Assembly (NCBI GenBank): GCA_024641705.1
Contig: JAHECO010000001.1
Coordinates: 124,001-188,000 of the forward strand
Direction: 5' to 3'
Source of the DNA: Candidatus Kryptoniota bacterium
GTDB taxonomy: Bacteria > Bacteroidota > Ignavibacteria > Kryptoniales > JAKASW01
DNA: 64,000 nucleotides
Below, in pieces: positions 27,901 to 34,512 of the stretch. Every line of letters begins with the position of its first letter. Within the stretch, counting starts at the first letter, position 1. The notes beneath the pieces are model-generated. The model made no database searches. It saw only the letters and a program-made list of their open reading frames with translations, and had not been told where the DNA came from. A program made the position numbers and the translations under genes.

Positions 27901-28237
27901 TCTGTTGAAATCCAAGAAGCTTGACAAACCCATAGCAAGGTGTGAAGGCTCAGGCAATCTTAGAGTGGAGAAGGTTGCGTATGACGAGTCGAAGAAGCGA
28001 GTGTATGTCAATCCTGAAACTTATTTCGCCGGCGTCCAAAAGGAAATATGGCAGTATCACGTCGGCGGCTACCAGGTAGCGGAGAAATGGCTTAAGGACC
28101 GCAAAGGGCGAACCCTTTCCTCCGAGGAAGTGGCGCATTACTGCAGGGTTGTGACGGCGCTGGCGGAGACGATCAAGATTCAGACGGGGCTGGATGAGTT
28201 GTTCGAGGAAGTGGAAAAGAGCGTGATAGGTAGATAG
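24965..28237 (+). CDS. Single-chain restriction-modification enzyme (type ISP/IIG-like)
   Basis: A 1090-residue protein uniting nuclease, methyltransferase and target recognition. The N-terminus has a PD-(D/E)XK nuclease: P57-D58, then E73-A-K75. A helical linker follows, then the N6-adenine methyltransferase: YYTPEPVVSYIVRSLD before motif I at D361-P-A-G-G, and motif IV NPPY at 482-485. Residues about 700-1090 match the type ISP C-terminal specificity region (LYRPFDEQFIFYHD, FNYVYAILYSNSYRQKY). No helicase domain separates nuclease and methyltransferase, unlike LlaGI/LlaBIII (about 1570 residues), so a type IIG-like mode is plausible. Motif I has Leu where Gly is usual (DPAGGTLTF). Confidence 0.85.
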   Translation: MLETYIKKIASTTKRGDAREESYYSALQQLLETFSTDKRKKRAQVTVLPKKTEAGNPDFRVWDGKHSQVGYVEAKVPMAKLDDVEETEQLERYRGTFPNLILTNFYEFRLYRNGQMIDKVLLARPFIAAKLGSVPPVEHEREFLQLLEQFFSFSLPTKFTAETLAKQLAIKTRFLRDQVIKEELKEASSKSGKKILNFYDAFKKHLISNLEPDQFADLYSQTITYGLFAARTRAEGEFSRAEAYTLIPKTIGILRDIFHFVSYDPPEQMQVTVDDIAEILAAADVKEILHQYYDEGKGSDPIFHFYETFLSEYNPEERERRGVYYTPEPVVSYIVRSLDIILKGKFDRKDGFATQSVTVLDPAGGTLTFLAQAAKLAVEQYTVKYGHGSRAKFIEDHILEHFYAFELMMAPYAAGHMKMGYLLEELGHQLKGDERLRYYLTNTLEMEDLAKTAIPGVESLTEESQLAGKVKRNQPILVVLGNPPYSGISANASEKEVLVKKGENFITGFDIQAVTENRKTKHKLVPKTARAKKTKRVRQKTWIGQLIESYKIIDGKWLDERNPKMLQDDYVKFIRFAQWKLDSVGEGILGFITNRSYIENITFPGMRESLLGSFDEIYVLDLHGDAMTNRSHGEPGARDENVFDITKGVAIILAVKAKIGHSKPRISYAEIRGLREAKYQYLKTNDVNTTKWRKIEPKSPSYFLIPKGEKHINAYRKGVSLEGIFPLNLGGVKTHRDHLVIDGNRNSLIRRIRLMTDPSLDDRFVAASLKLENTGSWNLADARKALKDFDIENTIERILYRPFDEQFIFYHDAVVERSRREVVRHMLSDNISLLAMRQVTLEEQYSHVFASTSMVDNRAFFSTKGIIQQFPLYLYAQPKKSKRGSGVVMMLFEPESDYDSKGRVPNISPELLETLKTQYKKQPTPEEIFNYVYAILYSNSYRQKYGEFLKTDFPRVPFTSDRKLFLKLAGKGEQLVELHLLKSKKLDKPIARCEGSGNLRVEKVAYDESKKRVYVNPETYFAGVQKEIWQYHVGGYQVAEKWLKDRKGRTLSSEEVAHYCRVVTALAETIKIQTGLDELFEEVEKSVIGR

Positions 28238-28475
28238 CAGGGTAGTGTTGATAACTCAGAATCCATGTGCATATGCAGGTAAGAATGCTCCTAAGTGCTG
28301 GAGAATTAATGTAGTGCTTATGTAATGGCTATGTAACAGTGATAGAGAGAATGGGCGAGGGGCTAACTTGTCAGGACCGCTCACGCAAAGTCAAGTGGAT
28401 AGCCAAGTCAGTCATTGGAATGTTTATCGTCCAAGCAATATCTTGATACTGCAATCCAAAGAAAAGAAGCGTAAA
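28238..28475. promoter_or_regulatory. Leader region of the toxin-antitoxin-chaperone operon
   Basis: About 240 bp between the restriction gene and the preferred start of the toxin gene. Two copies of TATGTAA, at 28319-28325 and 28330-28336, are spaced 11 bp apart, one helical turn. Such tandem sites upstream of a toxin-antitoxin operon are typical for an autoregulating antitoxin, but no binding is shown by sequence alone. No terminator is evident after the restriction gene. Confidence 0.35.
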
Positions 28476-29000
28476 ATGGAGTATTTGGAAGGTTCTCACG
28501 GTACTTCTTCCCGCAGGGCTGACCAAATAAAGAAGGAAGGCTTTAGAGTCAGCACGGGGCGCGGTGGAACCGGAGTATATTTCTGGCGAAAATCTGCCTA
28601 CTATCGCGAGCTTGCCATCGCCTGGTTCAAACAGGAGGAATTGGAAGGCCGGTTCTCCAGAGAACCGAAGAGCGCATGTGCTGTGATTTACGTCGAAATG
28701 GTTGTAAGTCCCGACCAGTACCTGGACCTTGAGGACCCTGATGTCAAAGATAAAATCGATGCATTGTCCAAACAGAAAAACATAAACGCAAATAATTCGC
28801 GAGAGATCGCTTCTTTGTACGGCTTATTCGTCGGCGAGCTAGAAAAGGAACTTGGCGCCGCTATAGTTGTTACAATTATCCGGGTAGCGCCGCCAAAGAA
28901 CTTCCTTGAATATCCGATAAGAATGCTAGGTGCGCCCCTTTGTTTCATCACTAGAGACCCAAGCGTCCCAAGAATTTCAAGAATAGAAAAAATCAATTGA
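28476..29000 (+). CDS. ADP-ribosyltransferase-like toxin (CmdT-like)
   Basis: A 174-residue protein from ATG 28476; a TTG at 28368 would add 36 residues without recognisable content. The N-terminus has the ADP-ribosyltransferase pattern: H8-G-T-S (NAD-binding His), the helix RRADQIKKEGF, then GTGVYFW at 32-37 with the conserved Tyr. A clear third catalytic Glu cannot be assigned. In E. coli, CmdT of CmdTAC is an ADP-ribosyltransferase that modifies mRNA and blocks translation upon phage infection. The next two genes are a small protein and a SecB-like chaperone, the same order as cmdT-cmdA-cmdC. The assignment rests on this architecture and the motif. Confidence 0.65.
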   Translation: MEYLEGSHGTSSRRADQIKKEGFRVSTGRGGTGVYFWRKSAYYRELAIAWFKQEELEGRFSREPKSACAVIYVEMVVSPDQYLDLEDPDVKDKIDALSKQKNINANNSREIASLYGLFVGELEKELGAAIVVTIIRVAPPKNFLEYPIRMLGAPLCFITRDPSVPRISRIEKIN

Positions 29001-29010
29001 TGTGGTTAAT

Positions 29011-29421
29011 ATGACGAATTCGCGTAGAGTAATCGGAGCCGCCGAGCGGGTGTTTGAGAGGCTGTTCAAAATGAGCGAGAAGGAATTTCGACGCCACCTG
29101 GAGGAGCACGCGGATGCAGATATCGCAAATGCACTCATCGACCTTCACTGCTTCGAAGTTGGTGAACTCGAGGCGGACGCCTTTCAATTCCAGATTGAAG
29201 AAATCCCAAGTGTGGCGCGGGACTGGCACGGGATCACTTTTGATTATCATCCGGTATTGTTCAATGATGCTGCTTTCGAGGTGGCGTTTGCGACACAAGG
29301 TATCAATTATTTGACTGAGTCCACTGTAATCTCTTACTCGAAATCTGATATCGTTCGTTATTCTTTGCAGGAGTATCACGTCAAATCTAAAGAGACTGAG
29401 CCTTGGCCGCTAGCAGCGTAA
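29011..29421 (+). CDS. Putative antitoxin of a toxin-antitoxin-chaperone module
   Basis: A 136-residue acidic protein from ATG 29011 (GTG at 29002 is an alternative). Residues 1-45 are helical and basic-acidic (RVIGAAERVFERLFKMSEKEFRR), then strands with FDYHPVLFNDAAFEVAF. No known domain is recognised. The last 25 residues (SLQEYHVKSKETEPWPLAA) are exposed-looking with aromatic residues, which would suit a chaperone-addiction tail: in such modules the C-terminal antitoxin segment is bound by the SecB-like partner. It begins about 10 bp after the toxin stop and overlaps the chaperone gene by 19 bp. Function is inferred from position. Confidence 0.55.
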   Translation: MTNSRRVIGAAERVFERLFKMSEKEFRRHLEEHADADIANALIDLHCFEVGELEADAFQFQIEEIPSVARDWHGITFDYHPVLFNDAAFEVAFATQGINYLTESTVISYSKSDIVRYSLQEYHVKSKETEPWPLAA

Positions 29422-29897
29422 TATCGGGGTTCCGATTCGAGGCCTACAAGGTTGACTTCATCACTTACAGGATGAAGAACACTGTTGCGATGCTATCCTC
29501 TCCGGGAACGCCTGAGCATACGAGCTGGAATTTGCAATTTGCATTTCGTCAACCGTCGTATATGAACAAAGCCCGGAAATATGCGGTAGGGATGAACGTT
29601 AAGCTTTCGCTCATCCCAGATCCACCCGAGGCGGCAGACGTGGATAAGGACTTCCTTTTGCAAGTGGAGCTTGGCATCGGTGGGCTATTTTCTGTTGAAG
29701 AAGATAGGCTTACCAAAGAAGTTGAAGAAGAGCTCGTCAGAGTTCATGCGCCAGCAATTCTCTTTCCGTATGTCCGATCGACGCTTACGTCACTCCTCTC
29801 TAACGCGGGATTCGGATCATTCATTCTCCCATTGCTGAACATTCAGGAAATGGCAAAACAGACTCCTGTCCCTCTTGAGATCAGAGTAGTCGAATAA
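29403..29897 (+). CDS. SecB-like chaperone (CmdC-like)
   Basis: A 164-residue protein with SecB-fold features: the opening strand GFRFEAYKVDFITYRM, alternating strands (VGMNVKLSLIPD, DFLLQVELGIGGLFSVEE), and the conserved helix ILFPYVRSTLTSLLSNAGFGSFILPLLNI, which parallels the LFPYARE...GGFPPLLLPPINF block of SecB. The start is TTG at 29403; the next ATG would cut off the first strand. SecB-like proteins encoded next to a toxin and antitoxin stabilise the antitoxin and release the toxin when the chaperone is occupied by phage proteins. This gene is the strongest clue that 28476-29897 is a toxin-antitoxin-chaperone module. Confidence 0.75.
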   Translation: MAASSVISGFRFEAYKVDFITYRMKNTVAMLSSPGTPEHTSWNLQFAFRQPSYMNKARKYAVGMNVKLSLIPDPPEAADVDKDFLLQVELGIGGLFSVEEDRLTKEVEEELVRVHAPAILFPYVRSTLTSLLSNAGFGSFILPLLNIQEMAKQTPVPLEIRVVE

Positions 29898-29915
29898 CTG
29901 CCCCTGACGTGCCCG

Positions 29916-30713
29916 ATGCGCGCCGGCCTTTTTCAAAAAGTCGTCCACAGAGTAAAAGTAACTTCCCGTTCCCACATAGAATGGACCGAAATGACCTGGA
30001 ATCCCGTGACGGGATGCTCCCAAATCACCGCAGGGTGCAAGAACTGTTACGCCGAGAGGATGGCGAAGCGGCTGAAGGCGATGGGAGTAGAAAGATACAA
30101 GAATGGTTTCTCCGTCACGCTTCAGCCCGACCTGCTGAGTGCGCCTCTTCATTGGAAGGAACCGCGAATCGTTTTTGTGAACTCGATGAGCGACCTGTTT
30201 CACGAGAAAGTCCCTCTTGAGTACGTACAAAAAGTGTTTGAGACGATAGAGAAATGTCCTCAGCATACATTCCAGATTCTGACCAAGCGCAGCGAAAGAC
30301 TGAAAGAAGTTGCGAAGGAGCTTCAATGGCCTGGCAACATATGGATGGGAGTGAGCGTGGAGGATGGCCGGGTAACTAATCGAATAGATGACTTAAGGCT
30401 TGTCCCTGCAAAGATCAGATTCCTTTCATGCGAGCCGCTCATCGGGCCGCTGGAGAACCTTGTGCTCGATGGAATAGATTGGGTTATTGTCGGTGGGGAA
30501 TCCGGGCCAAAGGCAAGGCCGATGAAGAAGGAATGGGTCACATCGATACACGAACAATGTCGGGAAGCCGGTGTACCATTCTTCTTTAAGCAGTGGGGCG
30601 GGGTGAGGAAAGATCTCACAGGCAGAGAACTTCACGGGAGAACTTACGACGCGATGCCGCTGAATCCGGTCATGCGAAACACCCCACGCAGAGCCAAAGT
30701 ACTCGTCCCTTAA
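29916..30713 (+). CDS. DUF5131 protein (phage Gp37/Gp68 family)
   Basis: A 265-residue protein. It has the family opening IEWTEMTWNPVTGC and a cysteine set C34-x6-C41-x2-C44 that suits an iron-sulphur cluster of the radical-SAM type, followed by VFVNSMSDLFHEKVP, FQILTKRSERL, WMGVSVED, FLSCEPLIGPL and VIVGGESGPKARPM. The family occurs in phages and defence islands, often next to a three-Cys-motif partner (TcmP), which is absent here. The reaction is unknown. It starts 18 bp after the SecB-like gene and may be transcribed with it. Confidence 0.8.
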   Translation: MRAGLFQKVVHRVKVTSRSHIEWTEMTWNPVTGCSQITAGCKNCYAERMAKRLKAMGVERYKNGFSVTLQPDLLSAPLHWKEPRIVFVNSMSDLFHEKVPLEYVQKVFETIEKCPQHTFQILTKRSERLKEVAKELQWPGNIWMGVSVEDGRVTNRIDDLRLVPAKIRFLSCEPLIGPLENLVLDGIDWVIVGGESGPKARPMKKEWVTSIHEQCREAGVPFFFKQWGGVRKDLTGRELHGRTYDAMPLNPVMRNTPRRAKVLVP

Positions 30714-30761
30714 CCTAAACCCTAATAGCTGACACCTAATCCCCGATCACTCGCAACCACC

Positions 30762-31895
30762 CTACCTCTCGCCTCCGCCCTCGTTGTTTCCCACCTCTAT
30801 CTCATCGTACTTCTGCACCCTGTAGATGATTGTCGACGCCATCCAGCTCACGATGAAGATGCCGATGATGAAGTAACCCATCACGCCGAAGTCGCCGCTC
30901 AGCTGTCCTACGCCGTTCCAGAACCACCCCCGGAGCTGCAGCTTGTCGGCAATGACGTTGAACACCTCGATCCCTCCGACGAGCAGCGCAACCAGCACCG
31001 ACACGAACGTGATCGTGACGTTGTAGTAAAGCTTCCTGAGCGGCTTAACGTACGCCCAGCCGTAGGCGGCCAGCATCAGGACACCGTCGGTTGTGTCCAC
31101 GAGCGACATGCCTGCTGTGAAGAGAGCGGGGAATATCAGGATCGACCAGACGGGGAGGCCCTTCGTCGCTTCGGCTGCGGTGATGCCGAGAAGTCCGATC
31201 TCCGTGGCGGTGTCGAACCCCAGCCCGAAAAGGAAGCCGAGCGGGTACATGTGCCAGCTCCGGTTGATAAGCTTGTAGAACGGGCGGAGTATTTTGGACA
31301 TCAATCCGCGCTGGCCGAGAAGATCGTCGAGCGTCTGCTCGTTGTAGGCGCCTCCGCTCTTCACTCGCCTGAATGCCCTGAATACATCGCGAAGGACGAT
31401 CATGTTGAGGAAAGCGATGAAGAACAGGAAGCCCGCCGACACGAGCGCGCCGACAACGCCTCCAATGTGCTGGAACTCCGGGAATTTTTTCTGGATCGTC
31501 GCGGCGGTTATCGCGATCGCCACCGAGGCCAGCACGACCACCGTCGAGTGCCCGAGCGAGAAAAAGAATCCGACCGCGGCAGGTCTCTGCCTGTCCTGCA
31601 TCAGCTTCCGTGTGACGTTGTCTATCGCCGCTATGTGGTCCGCGTCGACCGCGTGGCGGAGGCCGAAGCTGTACGCGATGACTGAAGTCCCGATCAGCAG
31701 CGGGAACCCGCTGAACATAGAAAGTGCGACGACCCAGACCACGATGTTCACCGATATCAGCAGGACATAGAGGAGTATTACCCTTCGCCGGACACCGGTC
31801 GAATTCACGCTGAGTATTTCTTTCAGGAATGGAATCGTCACTTTTCCGTGGTTATCTGATTTTTCAGCACCCATTGCATCACGTTTCATGGACAT
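30762..31895 (-). CDS. Nickel/cobalt transporter (NiCoT, HoxN/NixA family)
   Basis: A protein of about 377 residues with some eight membrane helices. The metal-selectivity signature RHAVDADHIAAIDNVTRK lies in the second helix, and further family motifs LGHSTVVVLAS and LGFDTATEIGLLG are present. These permeases bring Ni2+ or Co2+ across the inner membrane for enzymes such as hydrogenase or urease. The start at 31895 is chosen because the 14 residues before it (from GTG 31937) are not family-like. It is convergent with the island and divergent from the DUF5916 gene; no metalloenzyme or riboswitch is seen next to it. Confidence 0.88.
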   Translation of the reverse strand: MSMKRDAMGAEKSDNHGKVTIPFLKEILSVNSTGVRRRVILLYVLLISVNIVVWVVALSMFSGFPLLIGTSVIAYSFGLRHAVDADHIAAIDNVTRKLMQDRQRPAAVGFFFSLGHSTVVVLASVAIAITAATIQKKFPEFQHIGGVVGALVSAGFLFFIAFLNMIVLRDVFRAFRRVKSGGAYNEQTLDDLLGQRGLMSKILRPFYKLINRSWHMYPLGFLFGLGFDTATEIGLLGITAAEATKGLPVWSILIFPALFTAGMSLVDTTDGVLMLAAYGWAYVKPLRKLYYNVTITFVSVLVALLVGGIEVFNVIADKLQLRGWFWNGVGQLSGDFGVMGYFIIGIFIVSWMASTIIYRVQKYDEIEVGNNEGGGER

Positions 31896-32026
31896 TATCG
31901 ATAACCGGGAGGGAAATGTCAAGTTAGCCTTGACCACGGGTCGCGCAACAGCCGTTGCCCCGCGCGGTAACTTTTTTCAAAGCGCCGCCGTATGGTTTCA
32001 TTGTCTCATATCAAAAGGACAGGGCA

Positions 32027-34297
32027 ATGTCGAAATCGGGATGTCGTGCTAAGTTCGGGGCGGTGAAATTGGCGCTGTTTGCCTTGTTTTTCACGGCTTT
32101 TTCCCCCATCTGCGGTTATTCTTATGATTCAGGCAACCCGGAGAAATACCGGATAACGGCCGTTCACATCGACCGCGAAATCGACCTGACCGGGAAGCTT
32201 TCCGATCCTCTCTGGAAGACCGCGACGCCCGTAGAACTGAATTACGAGATTCAGCCCGGTGAGAACACGCCTGCCAAGGAAAGAACGCTTGCTTATGTAC
32301 TTTACAGCGCCGACCGCTTCTACATAGGGTTCAGAGCCTTCGATTCGTCTCCCAAGTCGATCCGTTCACACATTACCGATCGCGACAAGATGACGGACGA
32401 CGATTTTGTGGGCGTGATTCTAGATACCTACGGTACAATGCAGAGCGGGTACGAGTTCATGACAAACACATACGGCATCCAGTTCGACGCAATGAGGACA
32501 GGTAATAACGAAGACGGAAGTTTCGACTGCGTCTGGTATTCCGCCGGTAACGTGAACGATTCCGGATACACGGCCGAAATGGCAATACCGTTCAAGAGCC
32601 TCCGCTTTCCCCCCGGCGAGAAGCAGCACTGGATGGTCGAGTTTTTCCGCAACCTTCCCCGCGACAGCAGATATCAGATGACGTGGACACCCATAGACCG
32701 TAACAACCCCTGTGTCCTGTGCCAGGGTGGGACGATCGAGGGGATTGGAGAGATTGCCGCTGGGGAAAATCTAGAACTCCTTCCTTACGCGATGGGAGCT
32801 CAAACCGGATCTATGGATGACACCGAGGACCCGGCTTCTCCCTTTGCCGCTGGGCCGGTGAAGGGGCGCGTAGGATTCGGCCTGAAGTACGCTCCGTCTT
32901 CGAACCTGGTATTGGGCGCGGTCATCAACCCCGATTTCAGCCAGATAGAGTCGGATGCTACTCAGATAAGCGTCAACAACACATTTTCCATCTTCTATCC
33001 CGAGAAGCGTCCGTTCTTCCTTGAAGGAGCGGACCTGTTCGGAACACTCGCGAGCGCGTTCTACTCCAGGATGATAAACAACCCGCTCGCTGCGTCGAAG
33101 CTCACGCAGAAATCGGGATCGTTCTCGCTCGCTTACCTCGTGGCGTATGACAGGGAATCCCCGTTCATCGTCCCTGGTGAAGAAGGGAGCGACTTCATCG
33201 GGACATCGGAGAGATCTCTGAGCAACGTCGCCAGGGCGAAATACGATTTCGGCAGTGAGTCGTTCATCGGAGGACTGTTCACATCGAGGAACTTCAGCTC
33301 CGCACACAACTATATGGGCGGGCTCGACTGGAATTTCCTCTTCGGCGGAAACTTCTATTTCGTCGGCCAGGCACTGCTTTCCGATACGAAGGAATTGAAC
33401 GATCTATCCGTCTTCGACGACCAGCGCCACTACGGGTCGACCCGCTACACCGCGGCTTTCGACGGTGAGCAGTTCGGCGGAAGAGGGATGCAGGTCGACC
33501 TGAAGAGGAACGCGCGCGATTACAGTTTCGACCTTCAGTACTCGGAAGTGTCGCCGACATTCCAGGCGCAGGACGGGTTCATAACGTCGACGAACACGCG
33601 TATGCTGTCCTACTGGCACGGCTACTGGATATATCCGAACAACTCGATAATTGAAAACGCGTCGCTCCAGAGTTCGTCGGGATTGCATTTCAACGACGAA
33701 GGCTTTCTGAAGGAGAAGTGGACGATGGTGGGGCTCCAACTCCAGCTGAAAGGACAGACCTATGTGTGGGTTGATTTCCTGCCGCTGAACGACGAGATGT
33801 TTCACAGTGCTGCATTCAAAAACATCTACCGTACCGAATTCAGCATAAACTCCAATCCATCCAGCACACTATCGGTCTACTTCAACGGGTCGGTCGGACG
33901 GTTCATCTACCGCGCGGACCAACCGGGGCTCGGCAGAGGCAATAACTTCTGGATCGAAGCCGTAGTGAAACCGACCGATAAATTCTCCGTGGACGTCAGC
34001 TATGCGAGATCGCGGTTGTGGTCAATGGAGGACAACCATCTGTACTATGACGGCTACATCACGCGCGGTGTTTTTGCCTATCAATTCTCGCCGGAATTCT
34101 TCGTGCGACTGATCAGCCAGTACGATCAGTTCGCAAAGCAGATACAGGTGGATCCGATGATAAGCTACAAGCTCAACCCGTTCACCGTCTTCTACGCGGG
34201 CTCCAACCACGGCTTCACGAAGTTCGCGCCTCCGTACGGCGTCGAGCGGACCGTGCAGCAATTCTTCGTGAAGATTCAGTATCTCTGGCAGAGTTAA
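32027..34297 (+). CDS. DUF5916 outer-membrane protein with CBM9-like domain
   Basis: A 756-residue protein from ATG 32027, preceded by AGGACAGGG; an upstream ATG frame start at 31955 would place the signal peptide internally. After the signal peptide (about 1-30) comes a carbohydrate-binding family 9-like domain (about 35-240; DGKLSDPLWKTA-like opening, AVDAMRTGNNEDGSFD, YTAEMAIPFKSLRF). The rest is a beta-barrel (DUF5916) with the block INPDFSQIESDATQISVN and PEKRPFFLEGADLF, highly conserved in the family. Such proteins are common in FCB bacteria; their substrates are not established. Confidence 0.85.
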   Translation: MSKSGCRAKFGAVKLALFALFFTAFSPICGYSYDSGNPEKYRITAVHIDREIDLTGKLSDPLWKTATPVELNYEIQPGENTPAKERTLAYVLYSADRFYIGFRAFDSSPKSIRSHITDRDKMTDDDFVGVILDTYGTMQSGYEFMTNTYGIQFDAMRTGNNEDGSFDCVWYSAGNVNDSGYTAEMAIPFKSLRFPPGEKQHWMVEFFRNLPRDSRYQMTWTPIDRNNPCVLCQGGTIEGIGEIAAGENLELLPYAMGAQTGSMDDTEDPASPFAAGPVKGRVGFGLKYAPSSNLVLGAVINPDFSQIESDATQISVNNTFSIFYPEKRPFFLEGADLFGTLASAFYSRMINNPLAASKLTQKSGSFSLAYLVAYDRESPFIVPGEEGSDFIGTSERSLSNVARAKYDFGSESFIGGLFTSRNFSSAHNYMGGLDWNFLFGGNFYFVGQALLSDTKELNDLSVFDDQRHYGSTRYTAAFDGEQFGGRGMQVDLKRNARDYSFDLQYSEVSPTFQAQDGFITSTNTRMLSYWHGYWIYPNNSIIENASLQSSSGLHFNDEGFLKEKWTMVGLQLQLKGQTYVWVDFLPLNDEMFHSAAFKNIYRTEFSINSNPSSTLSVYFNGSVGRFIYRADQPGLGRGNNFWIEAVVKPTDKFSVDVSYARSRLWSMEDNHLYYDGYITRGVFAYQFSPEFFVRLISQYDQFAKQIQVDPMISYKLNPFTVFYAGSNHGFTKFAPPYGVERTVQQFFVKIQYLWQS

Positions 34298-34512
34298 AGA
34301 CAGGTAAGGCACCTCGGCGCCTGATCACGGTTCAGGCATTTCCTGGAAACCGCCTATTTTAGAGATTTTGCGGGGGTGTCGGGGATAAAAAGTGATCTAC
34401 ATCGCAGTAGATATTCTTGGTCGTGTGGTAGATTGACCCCTGATGTCAGAGTGGTTTCAGCCCACCAATTCATACTTTTTCGGGAAAGCGTTTCAAATAA
34501 ACAGGAGGCATT

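Noticed and set aside
34319-34337. Hairpin GCCTGA/TCAGGC after the DUF5916 gene as a terminator
   Set aside because: The stem is only 6 bp with a 7-nt loop and no real T-tract follows.
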